Assembly (NCBI RefSeq): GCF_005862305.2 | Contig: NZ_CP054021.1 | Span: 4,071,501-4,135,500 of the forward strand | DNA length: 64,000 nucleotides | Reading direction: 5' to 3' | From: Rhizobium indicum | GTDB taxonomy: Bacteria > Pseudomonadota > Alphaproteobacteria > Rhizobiales > Rhizobiaceae | Part shown: piece after piece, positions 16,862 to 25,742 of the stretch | Layout of the letters: each line of letters opens with the position of its first letter | Numbering within the stretch: position 1 is the first letter of the stretch | Notes under the pieces: model-generated | Databases searched by the model: none | Told to the model about the DNA's origin: nothing | Seen by the model: only the letters and a program-made list of their open reading frames with translations | Made by a program: the position numbers and the translations under genes

Positions 16862-18013
16862 TCAGAGCCCGATGAAATCGAGCGGATGGCGGGATAGCGC
16901 GCGCGGCGCGTCCGCTGTCGTCAGATAGGTCTGGCCGAGCGTCATCGCCGTGCCAGTATCGGAATCGGCGATGATCATGTGCACGAAGAGCGACATGTTC
17001 GGCTCGATCGGCTGCGGATTGCCGACATGGAACATCTGATGCTCCATCCAGGAGGGCGAGAAGCGGGCGCCGAGCGAATAACCGCAGGCATTCAGCCGGT
17101 GGCGGGCCAGGCCGCGCTCGTCAATGATCCTGGCATGCATGTCGAAGACATCGCCAAAGGTCTGGCCGGGCTCGAGCACGGTCTCGATCGCCTCGATAGT
17201 TTCACGGCAAGCGTTATAAAGCTCGCGGTGGCGATGCGTCGGCTCGCCGATGACGATCGTGCGCATCATGGCGGCATGGTAATGCGCATAGGCGCCGGCC
17301 CATTCGAGCGTCAGCTGGTCGTTGGCGTCGAGCTTGCGGCGGCCGGCCTTGTAGCGGCAAAGCAGGGCATCGGCGCCGGAGCCGATGATGAACTCGTTGG
17401 CGGGGTAGTCGCCGCCGCCGGAAAAGATCGCGCCCTGCATGGCGGCGAGGATATCGGCCTCGTCGGCGCCAGGTTTTGTCAGCCGGATCGCGGCATCGAG
17501 CGCATCGTCGGCGAGAACGGCGGCGCGCTCGACATAGGCGACCTCCGTCGGGCTCTTGATCAGGCGCAGGCGGCTGACGAGGTAGGAGGCGTCGACGATC
17601 TGGCCGAAGGTGGTCAATTGTGCGTCGAGCAGCCGGGCGACGCGGCCGGTCATGCCGTGCGTATCATATTCGATGCCGATGCGGGCGCCGAGCAGGTCCA
17701 TCTCGACCAGCAGGTTCTTCAAGTCGAGCGTCGGGTCGGCGTTGACCCGGTCGACCCAGATATGGATGTCCTCGAGGATCGAGGTATGCCTGGCCTGGCG
17801 AAGATCGGCCGAGCGGGTGATCAGCGCCATGGTGCCGTCGCTCTTGACGACCAGCGTCTGGAAGAAGCAGTAGCCGAAGGTGTCGTAGCCGGTCAGCCAG
17901 TACATGCTTTCCTGGGCGAAGAGCAGCAAGGCGTCGAGCTTTTCTTCCTTCATCTTCTCGGTGAGGCGCGCAAGCCGGCTTGCGAATTCGGCCTTTTCGA
18001 AATGCAGTGCCAT
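16862..18013 (-). CDS. M24-family pita-bread hydrolase (creatinase/ectoine-hydrolase-like), metal ligands missing
   Basis: A 383-residue protein with the creatinase N-terminal domain (LTEKMKEEKLDALLLFAQES, WLTGYDTFGYCFF) and a C-terminal pita-bread fold of the Xaa-Pro peptidase family M24. The usual metal ligands do not appear: the Asp-Asp segment reads LEWAGAYAHYHAAMMRT, the HGxGH-like loop reads CGYSLGARFSP, and the first Glu position reads SLFVHMIIAD. This suggests a metal-free hydrolase in the manner of creatinase or ectoine hydrolase rather than a true aminopeptidase; the substrate is unknown. The ATG at 18013 follows GGAGACTTG. It partly overlaps nothing but starts six bases after the pgeF stop region, so the two are co-transcribed. 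Confidence 0.82.
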   Translation of the reverse strand: MALHFEKAEFASRLARLTEKMKEEKLDALLLFAQESMYWLTGYDTFGYCFFQTLVVKSDGTMALITRSADLRQARHTSILEDIHIWVDRVNADPTLDLKNLLVEMDLLGARIGIEYDTHGMTGRVARLLDAQLTTFGQIVDASYLVSRLRLIKSPTEVAYVERAAVLADDALDAAIRLTKPGADEADILAAMQGAIFSGGGDYPANEFIIGSGADALLCRYKAGRRKLDANDQLTLEWAGAYAHYHAAMMRTIVIGEPTHRHRELYNACRETIEAIETVLEPGQTFGDVFDMHARIIDERGLARHRLNACGYSLGARFSPSWMEHQMFHVGNPQPIEPNMSLFVHMIIADSDTGTAMTLGQTYLTTADAPRALSRHPLDFIGL

Positions 18014-18018
18014 TCTGC

Positions 18019-18813
18019 TCAAGTCTCCCTGATTGATATCGCGGAAATCTGGCGGCCGTAATCCGGCTCCTTGCGATGTGTCGTCCTACGGTAGGAAAAG
18101 AAGCGCTCATTGTCCGGATAGGTGCAGAGGCCGAGGCTTTCGGCACGCACGCCGGCTTTCGTCAACCGGTCGACCGTCAGCGCCGGCAGGTCGAACATGG
18201 CGTGGCCGGGCGCTTCGGAAGGTACGAAAAAGCGCTCGTCCTCCGGGTTTTCGGCGACGAAACGCTCGACGAACTCAGGGCCGACCTCATAGCTCGCCTG
18301 GCTGATCGAGGGGCCGAGGCAGGCGACGATGCGAGCGCGGTCCGCACCGAGCGCCTCCATGGCGGCGATGGTGTTTTCGAGCACGCCCGTCAGCGCCCCC
18401 TTCCAGCCGGCGTGGGCGGCACCGATGACGCGATTGTCCGGGTCGGCAAACAGGATGGGTCCGCAATCGGCGGCGAGCACGCCAAGCGCAATGCAAGGAG
18501 TGCGCGTTACCATCGCATCCGCGTCGGGGCGGGCGCCGTCGTAATCGGCGCCGATCGTCACTACATCGGGGGAATGGACCTGATGCACGGTTGCCAGCCG
18601 CTCGACCGGCAAGCCGAACCAGGCGGCGACGCGACGGCGGTTCTCCAGGACCTTGTCGCGTTCGTCGCTGGAGCCGAGGCCGACATTGAGGCCGCGATAC
18701 AGCCCTTCGGAAACGCCGCCGGCCCGAGTGAAATAACCGTGCCGGATCGTGGCGCCCGCCGCTTCGTTCAGGAGCGCGCTTTCGATCGGTGCGGGAGAGG
18801 CCGCGTCCTGCAT
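18019..18813 (-). CDS. pgeF: peptidoglycan editing factor / multicopper-oxidase-fold purine nucleoside phosphorylase
   Basis: A 264-residue YfiH/DUF152 protein. Family members bind Zn or Cu and have been shown to remove misincorporated serine from peptidoglycan precursors and to phosphorolyse purine nucleosides. The metal residues are visible: HQVHS, ADCGPILF and AAHAGWKG. It sits in the minus-strand block lgt - midA - pgeF - M24 hydrolase, which keeps the same order in other Rhizobiales. The ATG at 18813 gives MQDAASPAPIESALL. Confidence 0.93.
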   Translation of the reverse strand: MQDAASPAPIESALLNEAAGATIRHGYFTRAGGVSEGLYRGLNVGLGSSDERDKVLENRRRVAAWFGLPVERLATVHQVHSPDVVTIGADYDGARPDADAMVTRTPCIALGVLAADCGPILFADPDNRVIGAAHAGWKGALTGVLENTIAAMEALGADRARIVACLGPSISQASYEVGPEFVERFVAENPEDERFFVPSEAPGHAMFDLPALTVDRLTKAGVRAESLGLCTYPDNERFFSYRRTTHRKEPDYGRQISAISIRET

Positions 18814-18924
18814 CTGTGATTCCGGGGTTTTCGAGGGGTTTGTTATTATCCCAAGCGCATCGCATATACGGCGCGCTTCAAGTTCTTGTTTCGGGCGGAT
18901 GTTGAACCAGCCGCGTGCGCCCTG

Positions 18925-20025
18925 TCAATCCACCGGACGAAAGGGCATGAGATCGAGGGCGGGATAGGAGACCGCCATCACCTTGAAGAGTTCGCCCATC
19001 CGGCCTTCACCGGCGCCGGCGAGCCTTTCGACCGCCGCCTGGATGACCTGCTGGGTTTGCAGCTCGCGATCGCGGCCGAGGGCGGTTGCGCGCTCGAGGA
19101 TGCCGAGGCCGGTCAGGAAATCACCCTGATGCAGGGCGCCGTTCAGATGGAGGCCGGCCGCGAGCGCCGTTTCGGCGAGCTGCTGGAAGTCGACATGGCT
19201 CGTCAGATCGGCTTCGCCGGGATGGGCGAGCGGCGGGTCGAATTCATGCATGCGCACCGCCTGCAGCGTATCGCCGAAGCCCGTGACGAGATGGCCGTAG
19301 TCGATCGTAAGCGCCGTGCCGCCGAAGGCGCGCAGCCGCTCACAGATCGCCATCATCACCGCCTGGCGGGCAGGCGAGATCTCAAAGAGGGTGCCGACCG
19401 GCACGTTCTGCACCGGTTCGGGAAGAAGCGTGGGATCGAGACCGGCGACGCCGGCGGCGAAAGTCAGCTCGCCATCGGCGTCGATACCGACCATGCGCTC
19501 ACGGAAACCCGTCGGCATGCGGACGAACTGGCGGATCGGGATGGCGTCGAAGAGTTCGTTGGCGGCAATCAGCGTGAAGCCGGGCGGTACTTCGTCGAAG
19601 CCATCATGCCAGGTGATCTTCTCGCCGTGCGGTTCGAGCGTCTGGCTCTGGACGTCGCGCAGCCGCTCGCTGGTTTCGACGAGATGCACGGTCATGGCGT
19701 CGAAAAGCGGTGGAGCGATGCGGGAGATGACGCGCAGCATGTCTGATATCATGGTGCCGCGGCCGGGGCCGATCTCGACGAGGCGCACATCAGTCGGTGT
19801 GCCATGGCGCTGCCACGCATGGACGATGAAGACGCCGATCATCTCGCCGAAGATCTGGCTGACCTCCGGCGCGGTGACGAAATCACCGGAACGGCCGAAG
19901 GGCTCGCGGGTGCGGTAATAGCCGTGTTCGGGGTCTGCCAGGCAGAGCGAGAAATAATCGGTGACGCTGATCGGGCCGTTGGCCTGGATAATCGCCTTGA
20001 TCTTTTCGCCTAGAGCGGTGGTCAT
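18925..20025 (-). CDS. MidA/NDUFAF7-family SAM-dependent protein arginine methyltransferase
   Basis: A 366-residue class I methyltransferase of the DUF185 family, whose mitochondrial member NDUFAF7 methylates an arginine of complex I subunit NDUFS2. The SAM site is VRLVEIGPGRGTMISDMLR; the family N terminus ISVTDYFSLCLADPEHGYY with PFGRSGDFVTAPEVSQIFGE is clear. I chose the ATG at 20025 (MTTALGEKIKAII); an upstream frame would run into lgt. It starts 20 bases past the lgt stop, so the two are one operon. A role in respiratory complex I assembly is inferred from the family. Confidence 0.9.
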   Translation of the reverse strand: MTTALGEKIKAIIQANGPISVTDYFSLCLADPEHGYYRTREPFGRSGDFVTAPEVSQIFGEMIGVFIVHAWQRHGTPTDVRLVEIGPGRGTMISDMLRVISRIAPPLFDAMTVHLVETSERLRDVQSQTLEPHGEKITWHDGFDEVPPGFTLIAANELFDAIPIRQFVRMPTGFRERMVGIDADGELTFAAGVAGLDPTLLPEPVQNVPVGTLFEISPARQAVMMAICERLRAFGGTALTIDYGHLVTGFGDTLQAVRMHEFDPPLAHPGEADLTSHVDFQQLAETALAAGLHLNGALHQGDFLTGLGILERATALGRDRELQTQQVIQAAVERLAGAGEGRMGELFKVMAVSYPALDLMPFRPVD

Positions 20026-20044
20026 GTCGCGCGTCCTGCCGTTT

Positions 20045-20893
20045 TCAGAGCTGCAGCGCAGCCTGGCGGCGAGCCCGCAGCATCGCCCAGAGGCCAAGCA
20101 GGATCATCGGGGAGGAGAGCACCATGCCCATGGTCAGCCAGTTCGTGCCGAGAAGGTAACCGAGCTGGGCATCAGGCTCGCGGAAGAATTCGACGAAGAT
20201 GCGTGACAGCGCATAACCGCAGACGAAGACGCCTGTAATGAAGCCGGGGCTTTTCAGCGCGCGCAAGCCATAGACGAAGGCGGCCAGCACCAGGAGCAGA
20301 ACGATGCCTTCGAGGCCGGCTTCGTAAAGCTGGCTCGGATGGCGGGCGAAGGGACCGCCGGTCGGGAAGACCACGGCCCAGGGCACGTCGGTCAACCGGC
20401 CCCACAGTTCGCCATTGATGAAATTGGCGATGCGGCCGAAGAACAGGCCGAAGGGAACGACGGCGGCGACGATGTCGAACAGGCTCCAGACCGGGATGGC
20501 GTTGCGGCGGGCAAAGAGGATCATCGCGATCGTCGTGCCGGTCAGACCGCCGTGGAAGGACATGCCGCCATTCCAGATCTCCAGCGCACGGACGGGACTG
20601 CGCAGGACGGCGGGGAGATCATAGAAGAAAATATAGCCGAGACGACCGCCGAGGACGACGCCAAGCGCTGCCCAGACGATGAAATCGTCGAGCTGCGTCT
20701 TTGATATCGGCGAGACGTTGCCGGGCCAGAGACTGTCATTGGCGGCGATGCGGCGCGCATAGGCCCAGCCGAGCAGGATGCCGGCGACGTAAGCGAGACC
20801 GTACCAGTGAATCGCCAGCGGACCGATCGAAAAGGCGATCGGATCGATATCCGGGAAAGGCATGATGGCAAGGAGATCGGCTGCTGTCGGCAA
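20045..20893 (-). CDS. lgt: prolipoprotein diacylglyceryl transferase
   Basis: The inner-membrane enzyme adds diacylglycerol from phosphatidylglycerol to the lipobox cysteine of prolipoproteins. The Lgt signature [14 protein letters not shown] is present, as are the conserved [11 protein letters not shown] and GGMSFHGGL segments and seven hydrophobic helices. The 282-residue form uses a TTG start at 20893 preceded by GGGTGG; an ATG at 20863 ([11 protein letters not shown]) would give 272 residues but has no clear ribosome-binding site. Confidence 0.93.
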   Translation of the reverse strand: MPTAADLLAIMPFPDIDPIAFSIGPLAIHWYGLAYVAGILLGWAYARRIAANDSLWPGNVSPISKTQLDDFIVWAALGVVLGGRLGYIFFYDLPAVLRSPVRALEIWNGGMSFHGGLTGTTIAMILFARRNAIPVWSLFDIVAAVVPFGLFFGRIANFINGELWGRLTDVPWAVVFPTGGPFARHPSQLYEAGLEGIVLLLVLAAFVYGLRALKSPGFITGVFVCGYALSRIFVEFFREPDAQLGYLLGTNWLTMGMVLSSPMILLGLWAMLRARRQAALQL

Positions 20894-21094
20894 GGTTTTC
20901 CACCCGTTGAGTTGCGCGGAACATGCCGCTGCGATCCCGGACGGTCAAGTCCATTGTTCGTGATGGCCAGTTCCCGGCCGGTTCCGGCAAGCTTATCCCG
21001 TGTAAAGCGCTTGCATCGTCGATGGCGAAGCCCTACCTCAATCCTCGAGGCCCTGAAGGGCTGAATTCACCTCATGCCAAGGGAGAAAAACGCC

Positions 21095-21355
21095 ATGACG
21101 ACCGGAACGAACCGAATCATGGACGAATTCGCCAAGCTGATGACCGATGCGGCCGGTGCCGCCCAGGGCGTCCGCAAGGAGATCGAAACCGCCTTCAACG
21201 CTCAGGCCGAGCGTTGGCTGAACAGCATGGACATCGTCAAGCGCGAGGAGTTCGAGGCCGTGCGCGAGATGGCGATCAAGGCACGCGACGAGAACGAGGC
21301 GCTTGCCGCCCGCATCGCAGCGCTCGAGGCGAAGCTTGCCGGCGAGGGCGCTTAA
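21095..21355 (+). CDS. UbiK/BMFP-family accessory factor (YqiC-like)
   Basis: An 86-residue coiled-coil protein of the BMFP family. In enterobacteria the homologue UbiK helps the ubiquinone biosynthesis complex and binds membranes. The protein has the typical layout: an amphipathic N-terminal helix (NRIMDEFAKLMTDAAGAAQG), the motif VKREEFEAVREMA and a C-terminal coiled coil (ENEALAARIAALEAKL). The ATG at 21095 follows GGGAGAAAAA; an earlier ATG at 21074 lies upstream of that site. Divergent from lgt. Confidence 0.85.
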   Translation: MTTGTNRIMDEFAKLMTDAAGAAQGVRKEIETAFNAQAERWLNSMDIVKREEFEAVREMAIKARDENEALAARIAALEAKLAGEGA

Positions 21356-21370
21356 GTCCCGATAAGACAC

Positions 21371-21406
21371 AGATGCGGCGTTGCCTTCATGCCACACGCC
21401 GCATCT
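21371..21406 (+). terminator. 11-bp hairpin after the UbiK-like gene
   Basis: AGATGCGGCGT (21371-21381) pairs with ACGCCGCATCT (21396-21406), 15 bases past the stop. No T-run follows, so it may be a weak terminator or an mRNA 3'-end stabiliser. The rest of the gap to the YbjN gene (21407-21744) shows no gene that I can support. Confidence 0.45.
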
Positions 21407-21744
21407 TCCGTAAAAAAACCAGGTGAGTTTTCCACCTGTGGACACTGCCAAAAAAGCCAATTCGCAGAGTCGCTTATTCTCCCTTCTGAATTGAATTTCG
21501 AAGAGCCTTTCCACAGTGGTCGGTCCTATTTTCCGTTCGGGGGGCTGGCAGGGGGCAAGGGGCGCTATACACTGATTTTAAATGATGATTCGAAGCGACT
21601 TGGTAAGCTCCGGGCAGGTTATCTGCGTTAAGTCTGGCAGCGGTTCAACGATCATCCGAGTGGTGGTTCCGGTATTTTGCGTGTGTCTTTCTTGTGTTCG
21701 TACACCAAGTTAGGTCGCATTCGTTCCGGTCAAGAAGGTGCTGC

Positions 21745-22245
21745 ATGAACCTGATGGAATTGGAAGTCGAGCGTCAGTCGAACCCGGTCGATATGATCGA
21801 GTACGTTGCCTCCAACAACGACTGGTCGTTCGAACGGTCCGGCGAGGACGAGATCGCGATGACGGTCGAGGGCCGCTGGACGGACTACCATGTCTCCTTC
21901 TCCTGGATGGAGGAATTCGAGGCGCTGCATCTTGGCTGCGCTTTCGATATCAAAGTTCCCGACATCAGGGTCAACGAGGTGGTCAAGCTGCTCTCGGCGA
22001 TCAACGGGCAGGTGCTGATGGGTCATTTCGACCTCTGGCGCCAGGAAGATGTCGTCATTTTCCGCCAATCGCTGCTGCTTGCCGGCGGTGCGGAGCCTAC
22101 CAATCGCCAGGTGGAGGTGCTGCTTTCCAGCGCGCTCGATACCTGCGAAGCCTATTTCCAGGCATTCCAGTTCGTCGTCTGGTCCGGCATGGAAGCGACG
22201 AAGGCGATGGAAGCCGTGCTGTTTGAAACGGTCGGCGAGGCATAA
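21745..22245 (+). CDS. YbjN-domain protein
   Basis: A 166-residue soluble protein of the YbjN family (putative bacterial sensory transduction regulator; fold like type III secretion chaperones). Family-type segments are NPVDMIEYVASNNDWSFER and FDLWRQEDVVIFRQSLLLAG. The molecular function is not established for this family. The ATG at 21745 follows AGAAGG. The next gene, proC, starts one base after its stop codon, so they form an operon. Confidence 0.85.
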   Translation: MNLMELEVERQSNPVDMIEYVASNNDWSFERSGEDEIAMTVEGRWTDYHVSFSWMEEFEALHLGCAFDIKVPDIRVNEVVKLLSAINGQVLMGHFDLWRQEDVVIFRQSLLLAGGAEPTNRQVEVLLSSALDTCEAYFQAFQFVVWSGMEATKAMEAVLFETVGEA

Positions 22246-22246
22246 G

Positions 22247-23074
22247 ATGCCGACGACCCCTTTTCCCTCGACACATCCCGTCGTCCTGATCGGTGCCGGA
22301 AACATGGGCGGGGCGATGCTCTCCGGCTGGCTGAAAAGCGGCGTTCCGGGCTCGGCCGTCATCGTTGTCGATCCCGGCCCGTCGCCGGCCATGCTTTCGA
22401 CGATCAGCGAGGCTGGTGCGACCCATCTGACCGCGCTTCCTACGGATTTGAAGGCAAGCGTGCTGTTCCTCGCCGTCAAGCCGCAGGTGATGGAGACGGT
22501 GCTGCCGGCGGTGAAGAGCGCCGTCGGGCCGGATACGGTCGTCGTCTCGGTCGCAGCGGGCAAGACGCTCGGTTTCCTCGAGAAGCATCTTGGTAAGGCC
22601 GCCATGGTGCGGGCCATGCCGAACACGCCGGCCATGGTCGGGCGTGGTGTCACCGGCGCTTTTGCGAATTCAGGAGTCAGCGATCCGCAGCGCGAACGCG
22701 TCCATTCGCTTCTCAGCGTCTCGGGGCCGGTCGAATGGGTGCCGGCGGAAGCCGATATCGATGCCGTGACGGCGCTTTCGGGCAGCGGTCCGGCTTATGT
22801 TTTCTATCTCGTCGAATGTATGGCGGAGGCAGGCCGTAAACTCGGCCTGCAGGCGGACCTCGCCATGCGTCTTGCGCGGGAAACAGTCGCGGGGGCTGGT
22901 GAACTCATGCACCAGTCCCCCGACGACGCTTCGCGGCTGCGCGAGAACGTGACCTCTCCCGGCGGGACCACGGCGGCGGCGCTCGCCGTGCTGATGGCCG
23001 AAGACGGCATGCAGCCCTTGTTCGACGCAGCCCTTGCGGCGGCGCGCAAGCGGGCCGAGGAACTGGCTGGCTGA
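22247..23074 (+). CDS. proC: pyrroline-5-carboxylate reductase
   Basis: It catalyses the last step of proline synthesis, reducing pyrroline-5-carboxylate with NAD(P)H. The 275-residue protein has the Rossmann motif [10 protein letters not shown] near the N terminus, VKPQVM, and the C-terminal dimerisation signature with SGSGPAYVF and [14 protein letters not shown]. The start ATG at 22247 is directly after the YbjN stop; the open frame continues upstream inside ybjN but is not part of the gene. It is followed ten bases later by csaA. Confidence 0.95.
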   Translation: MPTTPFPSTHPVVLIGAGNMGGAMLSGWLKSGVPGSAVIVVDPGPSPAMLSTISEAGATHLTALPTDLKASVLFLAVKPQVMETVLPAVKSAVGPDTVVVSVAAGKTLGFLEKHLGKAAMVRAMPNTPAMVGRGVTGAFANSGVSDPQRERVHSLLSVSGPVEWVPAEADIDAVTALSGSGPAYVFYLVECMAEAGRKLGLQADLAMRLARETVAGAGELMHQSPDDASRLRENVTSPGGTTAAALAVLMAEDGMQPLFDAALAAARKRAEELAG

Positions 23075-23084
23075 CGGAGACCAT

Positions 23085-23426
23085 ATGGCCGAAGAGATCA
23101 CCTACGCCGATTTCGAGCGTGTCGATATCCGCGTCGGAACGATCATCGAAGCCAGTCCCTTTCCGGAGGCGCGCAAGCCGGCGTTCAAACTCCTGATCGA
23201 TTTCGGTCCTGACATCGGCATTAAAAAATCCTCAGCGCAGATCACCGTGCATTATACGCCGGAAAGCCTGATCGGCCGGCAGGTGCTCGGCGTCGTCAAT
23301 TTCCCGCCGCGCCAGATCGGGCCATTCCGCTCGGAAGTACTGACGCTGGGTTTCGAGGATGAGAACGGCGCGATCGTGCTTGCTGCGGTCGAACAGCCGG
23401 TGCCGAACGGCCAAAAGATGATGTGA
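23085..23426 (+). CDS. csaA: CsaA-type tRNA-binding OB-fold protein
   Basis: A 113-residue protein consisting of a single tRNA-binding OB domain ([44 protein letters not shown]). CsaA proteins are homodimers, described as export-related chaperones and as tRNA-binding proteins. It is the third gene of ybjN-proC-csaA, with the ATG at 23085 after GGAGACC. Confidence 0.9.
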   Translation: MAEEITYADFERVDIRVGTIIEASPFPEARKPAFKLLIDFGPDIGIKKSSAQITVHYTPESLIGRQVLGVVNFPPRQIGPFRSEVLTLGFEDENGAIVLAAVEQPVPNGQKMM

Positions 23427-23440
23427 GCGCGAGCTCACAC

Positions 23441-23543
23441 TAAAGCGCGTCGCGTCGAATCGGATTCACGCGACGCGCTTCAAGTCTTTATTTTATGCAA
23501 GTCGTTATCCCAAAACCGCTGCGCACTTTTGGGCGACATGCAT
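23441..23543. repeat. RIME-like palindromic intergenic element, copy B
   Basis: About 103 bases with two palindromes: GCGCGTCGCGT with ACGCGACGCGC around GAATCGGATTC-type bases, and CCCAAAACCGCTGCGCACTTTTGGG. It is the inverse of the copy at 6594-6702 and fills the gap between the convergent csaA and metallo-hydrolase genes, ending on the stop codon of the latter. Confidence 0.8.
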
Positions 23544-24238
23544 TAGTTGTTCGGAGCTTCGCCTGACGTGGTCGCATCGGATCCTCCACGAGGCCTGATC
23601 TCCTGCAGGAATGGATTGCTTCGCCGCTCGTCGCCGATGCGGCCGCCGGGGCCGTGGCCGCAGATGAAGCCGACGTCGTCGCCGAGCGGCAATACCTTGT
23701 CGCGGATCGAATCGAGAAGCTGCTGATGATTGCCGCCGGGCAGGTCGGTGCGGCCGATCGAGCCGTTGAAAAGCACGTCGCCGAGATGAGCGAAATTCTG
23801 CGCACGGTTGAAATAGATGACGTGGCCGGGGGCATGGCCGGGCGTGTGATAGACTTCGAATTCATGGGCGCCGAAAGAGATCTTGTCGCCATCCTTCAGC
23901 CAGCGGTCGGGCACGACGTCGCGCAATCCTGATATGCCGTATTTTTCAGCCTGCGTTTCGATCCGTTGCAGCAGCGGCAGATCGTCCTGATGCGGGCCGA
24001 CCACGTCGATGCCGAGGGCTTCCTTCAATTCACTGGCGCCGCCGGCATGGTCGAGATGGCCGTGTGTCAGCCAGATTTCCTTGATGGTCAGGCCGTTCTG
24101 GGCAATCGCCTGCAGGATGAGCGGCACGTCGCCGCCGGGATCGACGACGACGCCTTCCTTGGTATCGGGATCGAAGAAGATCGTGCAGTTCTGCTGGAAG
24201 GGTGTCACCGGAATGATGCCGGCCTGGAGCATGCCCAT
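23543..24238 (-). CDS. metallo-beta-lactamase-fold hydrolase, glyoxalase II-like
   Basis: A 231-residue MBL-fold enzyme. The metal motif is LTHGHLDHAGG, with further ligands in YHTPGHAPGH, HLGDVLF and FICGHGPG. The layout resembles the YcbL-type glyoxalase II group that hydrolyses glutathione thioesters; the true substrate is not known. I chose the ATG at 24238 (MGMLQAGIIPVTPFQQNC), after GCGAGGCAC; the longer frame to 24475 has no similarity upstream. Its stop codon touches the RIME-like repeat. Confidence 0.87.
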   Translation of the reverse strand: MGMLQAGIIPVTPFQQNCTIFFDPDTKEGVVVDPGGDVPLILQAIAQNGLTIKEIWLTHGHLDHAGGASELKEALGIDVVGPHQDDLPLLQRIETQAEKYGISGLRDVVPDRWLKDGDKISFGAHEFEVYHTPGHAPGHVIYFNRAQNFAHLGDVLFNGSIGRTDLPGGNHQQLLDSIRDKVLPLGDDVGFICGHGPGGRIGDERRSNPFLQEIRPRGGSDATTSGEAPNN

Positions 24239-24524
24239 ATGTGCCTCGCTTCGTGTCTCTGTTGCTTCGGGTATAGTCCGAAACCACGGCAAGGACAGCC
24301 GGAATCTTCCGCCATTGCGGCCTGCCTCACGGCAAAAAGACGGACTGAAACAAGAGTTTATGCCTCTCTTCGCCATTGCCGTAGAGCGGAAAAATCGAAT
24401 TTTCTTCAATTCTTCAAGGCACTTGGATGAAATCTCCACAAGCGGCATTTCGCTGGGCGGAGTGCCGGGGAACATCGTGGAACCCCGCGCGTTGTCAGCC
24501 CATCGAAACCAAGGAGACGCTCAC

Positions 24525-25142
24525 ATGACCTTGAAGAGAAACATTCTGTTGGCTGGAGCCGTGCTCCTGGCAAGCAGTGGTCTTGCGCAGGCGGAGATGA
24601 TGGCCACGACGGTCAATGATCTCAACGTTCGCGCCGGCCCGGGGCCGCAATATCCGACGGTCGGCCTTGCTACCCGCGGTTCGACCGCGGTGCTTGATGG
24701 CTGCATCGAAGGCAGCCGCTGGTGCCGTGTCGACGTCAACGGCATGCGCGGCTGGGTCTATGCCGATTATCTGCAGGTCGATCATGGCGGCAGCTCTGTC
24801 ATCGTCGAACAGCACCGCGCCGAGATCGGCGTTCCCAGCGTGACTTACGAGTCCACTGCAAGTGTCGTTCCGGCCGATCCGCAGCCGGCACCGGGCGACG
24901 AGTTGCTCGGCCCCGTGGGAGCGGTCGAGACCATCACCCCGCCGGAGACGGTCCGCACCTATATCGACACCAATCCAGGCCAGACGGTACAGCTTGGCGG
25001 CGACGTCGTCGTCGGCGCGGAAGTGCCTGGCGATGTCACCTTCCAGACGATTCCCGACTACGAGTACCGCTATACGAGGATCAACGATCGGCCGGTGCTG
25101 GTCGATCCCGGTACGCGCCGGATCGTCTACGTCTATCAATGA
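24525..25142 (+). CDS. secreted SH3-domain protein with C-terminal DUF1236
   Basis: A 205-residue exported protein: signal peptide (MTLKRNILLAGAVLLASSGL, cleaved after AQA), a bacterial SH3b domain (TVNDLNVRAGPGPQYPTVG to MRGWVYADYLQV), a Pro-rich linker, and a C-terminal DUF1236 segment (YRYTRINDRPVLVDPGTRRI). SH3b domains often bind cell-wall peptides. Two Cys residues (GCIEGSRWC) could form a disulfide. The ATG at 24525 follows AAGGAGACG. No operon partner is evident. Confidence 0.85.
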   Translation: MTLKRNILLAGAVLLASSGLAQAEMMATTVNDLNVRAGPGPQYPTVGLATRGSTAVLDGCIEGSRWCRVDVNGMRGWVYADYLQVDHGGSSVIVEQHRAEIGVPSVTYESTASVVPADPQPAPGDELLGPVGAVETITPPETVRTYIDTNPGQTVQLGGDVVVGAEVPGDVTFQTIPDYEYRYTRINDRPVLVDPGTRRIVYVYQ

Positions 25143-25270
25143 CGTGATCGACAGAAACTGAGGCGAGGCGGACATCGGACCGCCTCGTTCCGGGGCGCTT
25201 CTCCCTGCCTTAATCCCGCACCGGTTGATTTTTCTTAACGCTTTCCTCCAAAATATGATAAAATACTAAT

Positions 25271-25288
25271 ATGCCGAAGGTTCGGCAT
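25271..25288. promoter_or_regulatory. palindrome in the leader of the small Gly-rich gene
   Basis: ATGCCGAA (25271-25278) is followed by GG and TTCGGCAT (25281-25288), a perfect 8-bp inverted repeat. It lies just after an AT-rich stretch (ATATGATAAAATACTAAT) that could hold the -10 region, and 36 bases before the start codon. It could be an operator or a leader hairpin. Confidence 0.4.
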
Positions 25289-25324
25289 GGATCGGCGATC
25301 GGGGAGATCGCAGAGGAGGAAATC

Positions 25325-25594
25325 ATGGAAGCCCTACTTCCGCTCATCACACAATTGATTGCCGGCGCAATCGGCGGCAACGCCGCGAGCGCCGCTTTGA
25401 AGCAGCAGGCGATCAACGTCGTCGCCCGTACGATCGCCGGTGCGATCGGCGGCGTCGCCGGCGGCATGCTGCTCAGCATGGTCGGTGGGGAAGCGGCTAT
25501 GACCGGCCTGATCGCCGACGGCATCGGCGGCCTGATCGGCGGCGGCATTCTCTCGACGCTCGCGGGACTGGTCATGGCGCGGGCGCATAGATAA
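25325..25594 (+). CDS. small Gly-rich hydrophobic protein
   Basis: An 89-residue protein made of hydrophobic stretches with many GxxxG and GG pairs (LIAGAIGGNAASAA, IAGAIGGVAGGMLLSMVGG, GIGGLIGGGILSTLAGL), a glycine-zipper-like composition suited to membrane helix packing. I do not recognise a family. The ATG at 25325 has a strong ribosome-binding site (AGAGGAGGAAATC); an ATG 18 codons upstream lies inside an 8-bp palindrome and is less likely. The gene stands alone, followed by a RIME-like repeat. Confidence 0.65.
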   Translation: MEALLPLITQLIAGAIGGNAASAALKQQAINVVARTIAGAIGGVAGGMLLSMVGGEAAMTGLIADGIGGLIGGGILSTLAGLVMARAHR

Positions 25595-25613
25595 AGGCCC
25601 GACGGGTCTGTAT

Positions 25614-25718
25614 CTACAGCGCCGCGCGTCTTTTCAGACGCGCAAAGGACGCTGTAGCACTTTGAACCGCTGCGTAATTTCATCCTTAAACCGATTCCGA
25701 TTTAAGGAATTATGCAGT
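25614..25718. repeat. RIME-like palindromic intergenic element, copy C
   Basis: A large stem-loop (CTACAGCG ... CGCTGTAG, 25614-25657, with an inner GCGCGTC/GACGCGC stem) is followed by a second palindrome (CCTTAAA ... TTTAAGG, 25684-25707) holding CGATTCCGA. It is a second sub-type related to the element at 44206-44290. Confidence 0.75.
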
Positions 25719-25742
25719 GGCCGGACCGATTGCGTGAGGCCC

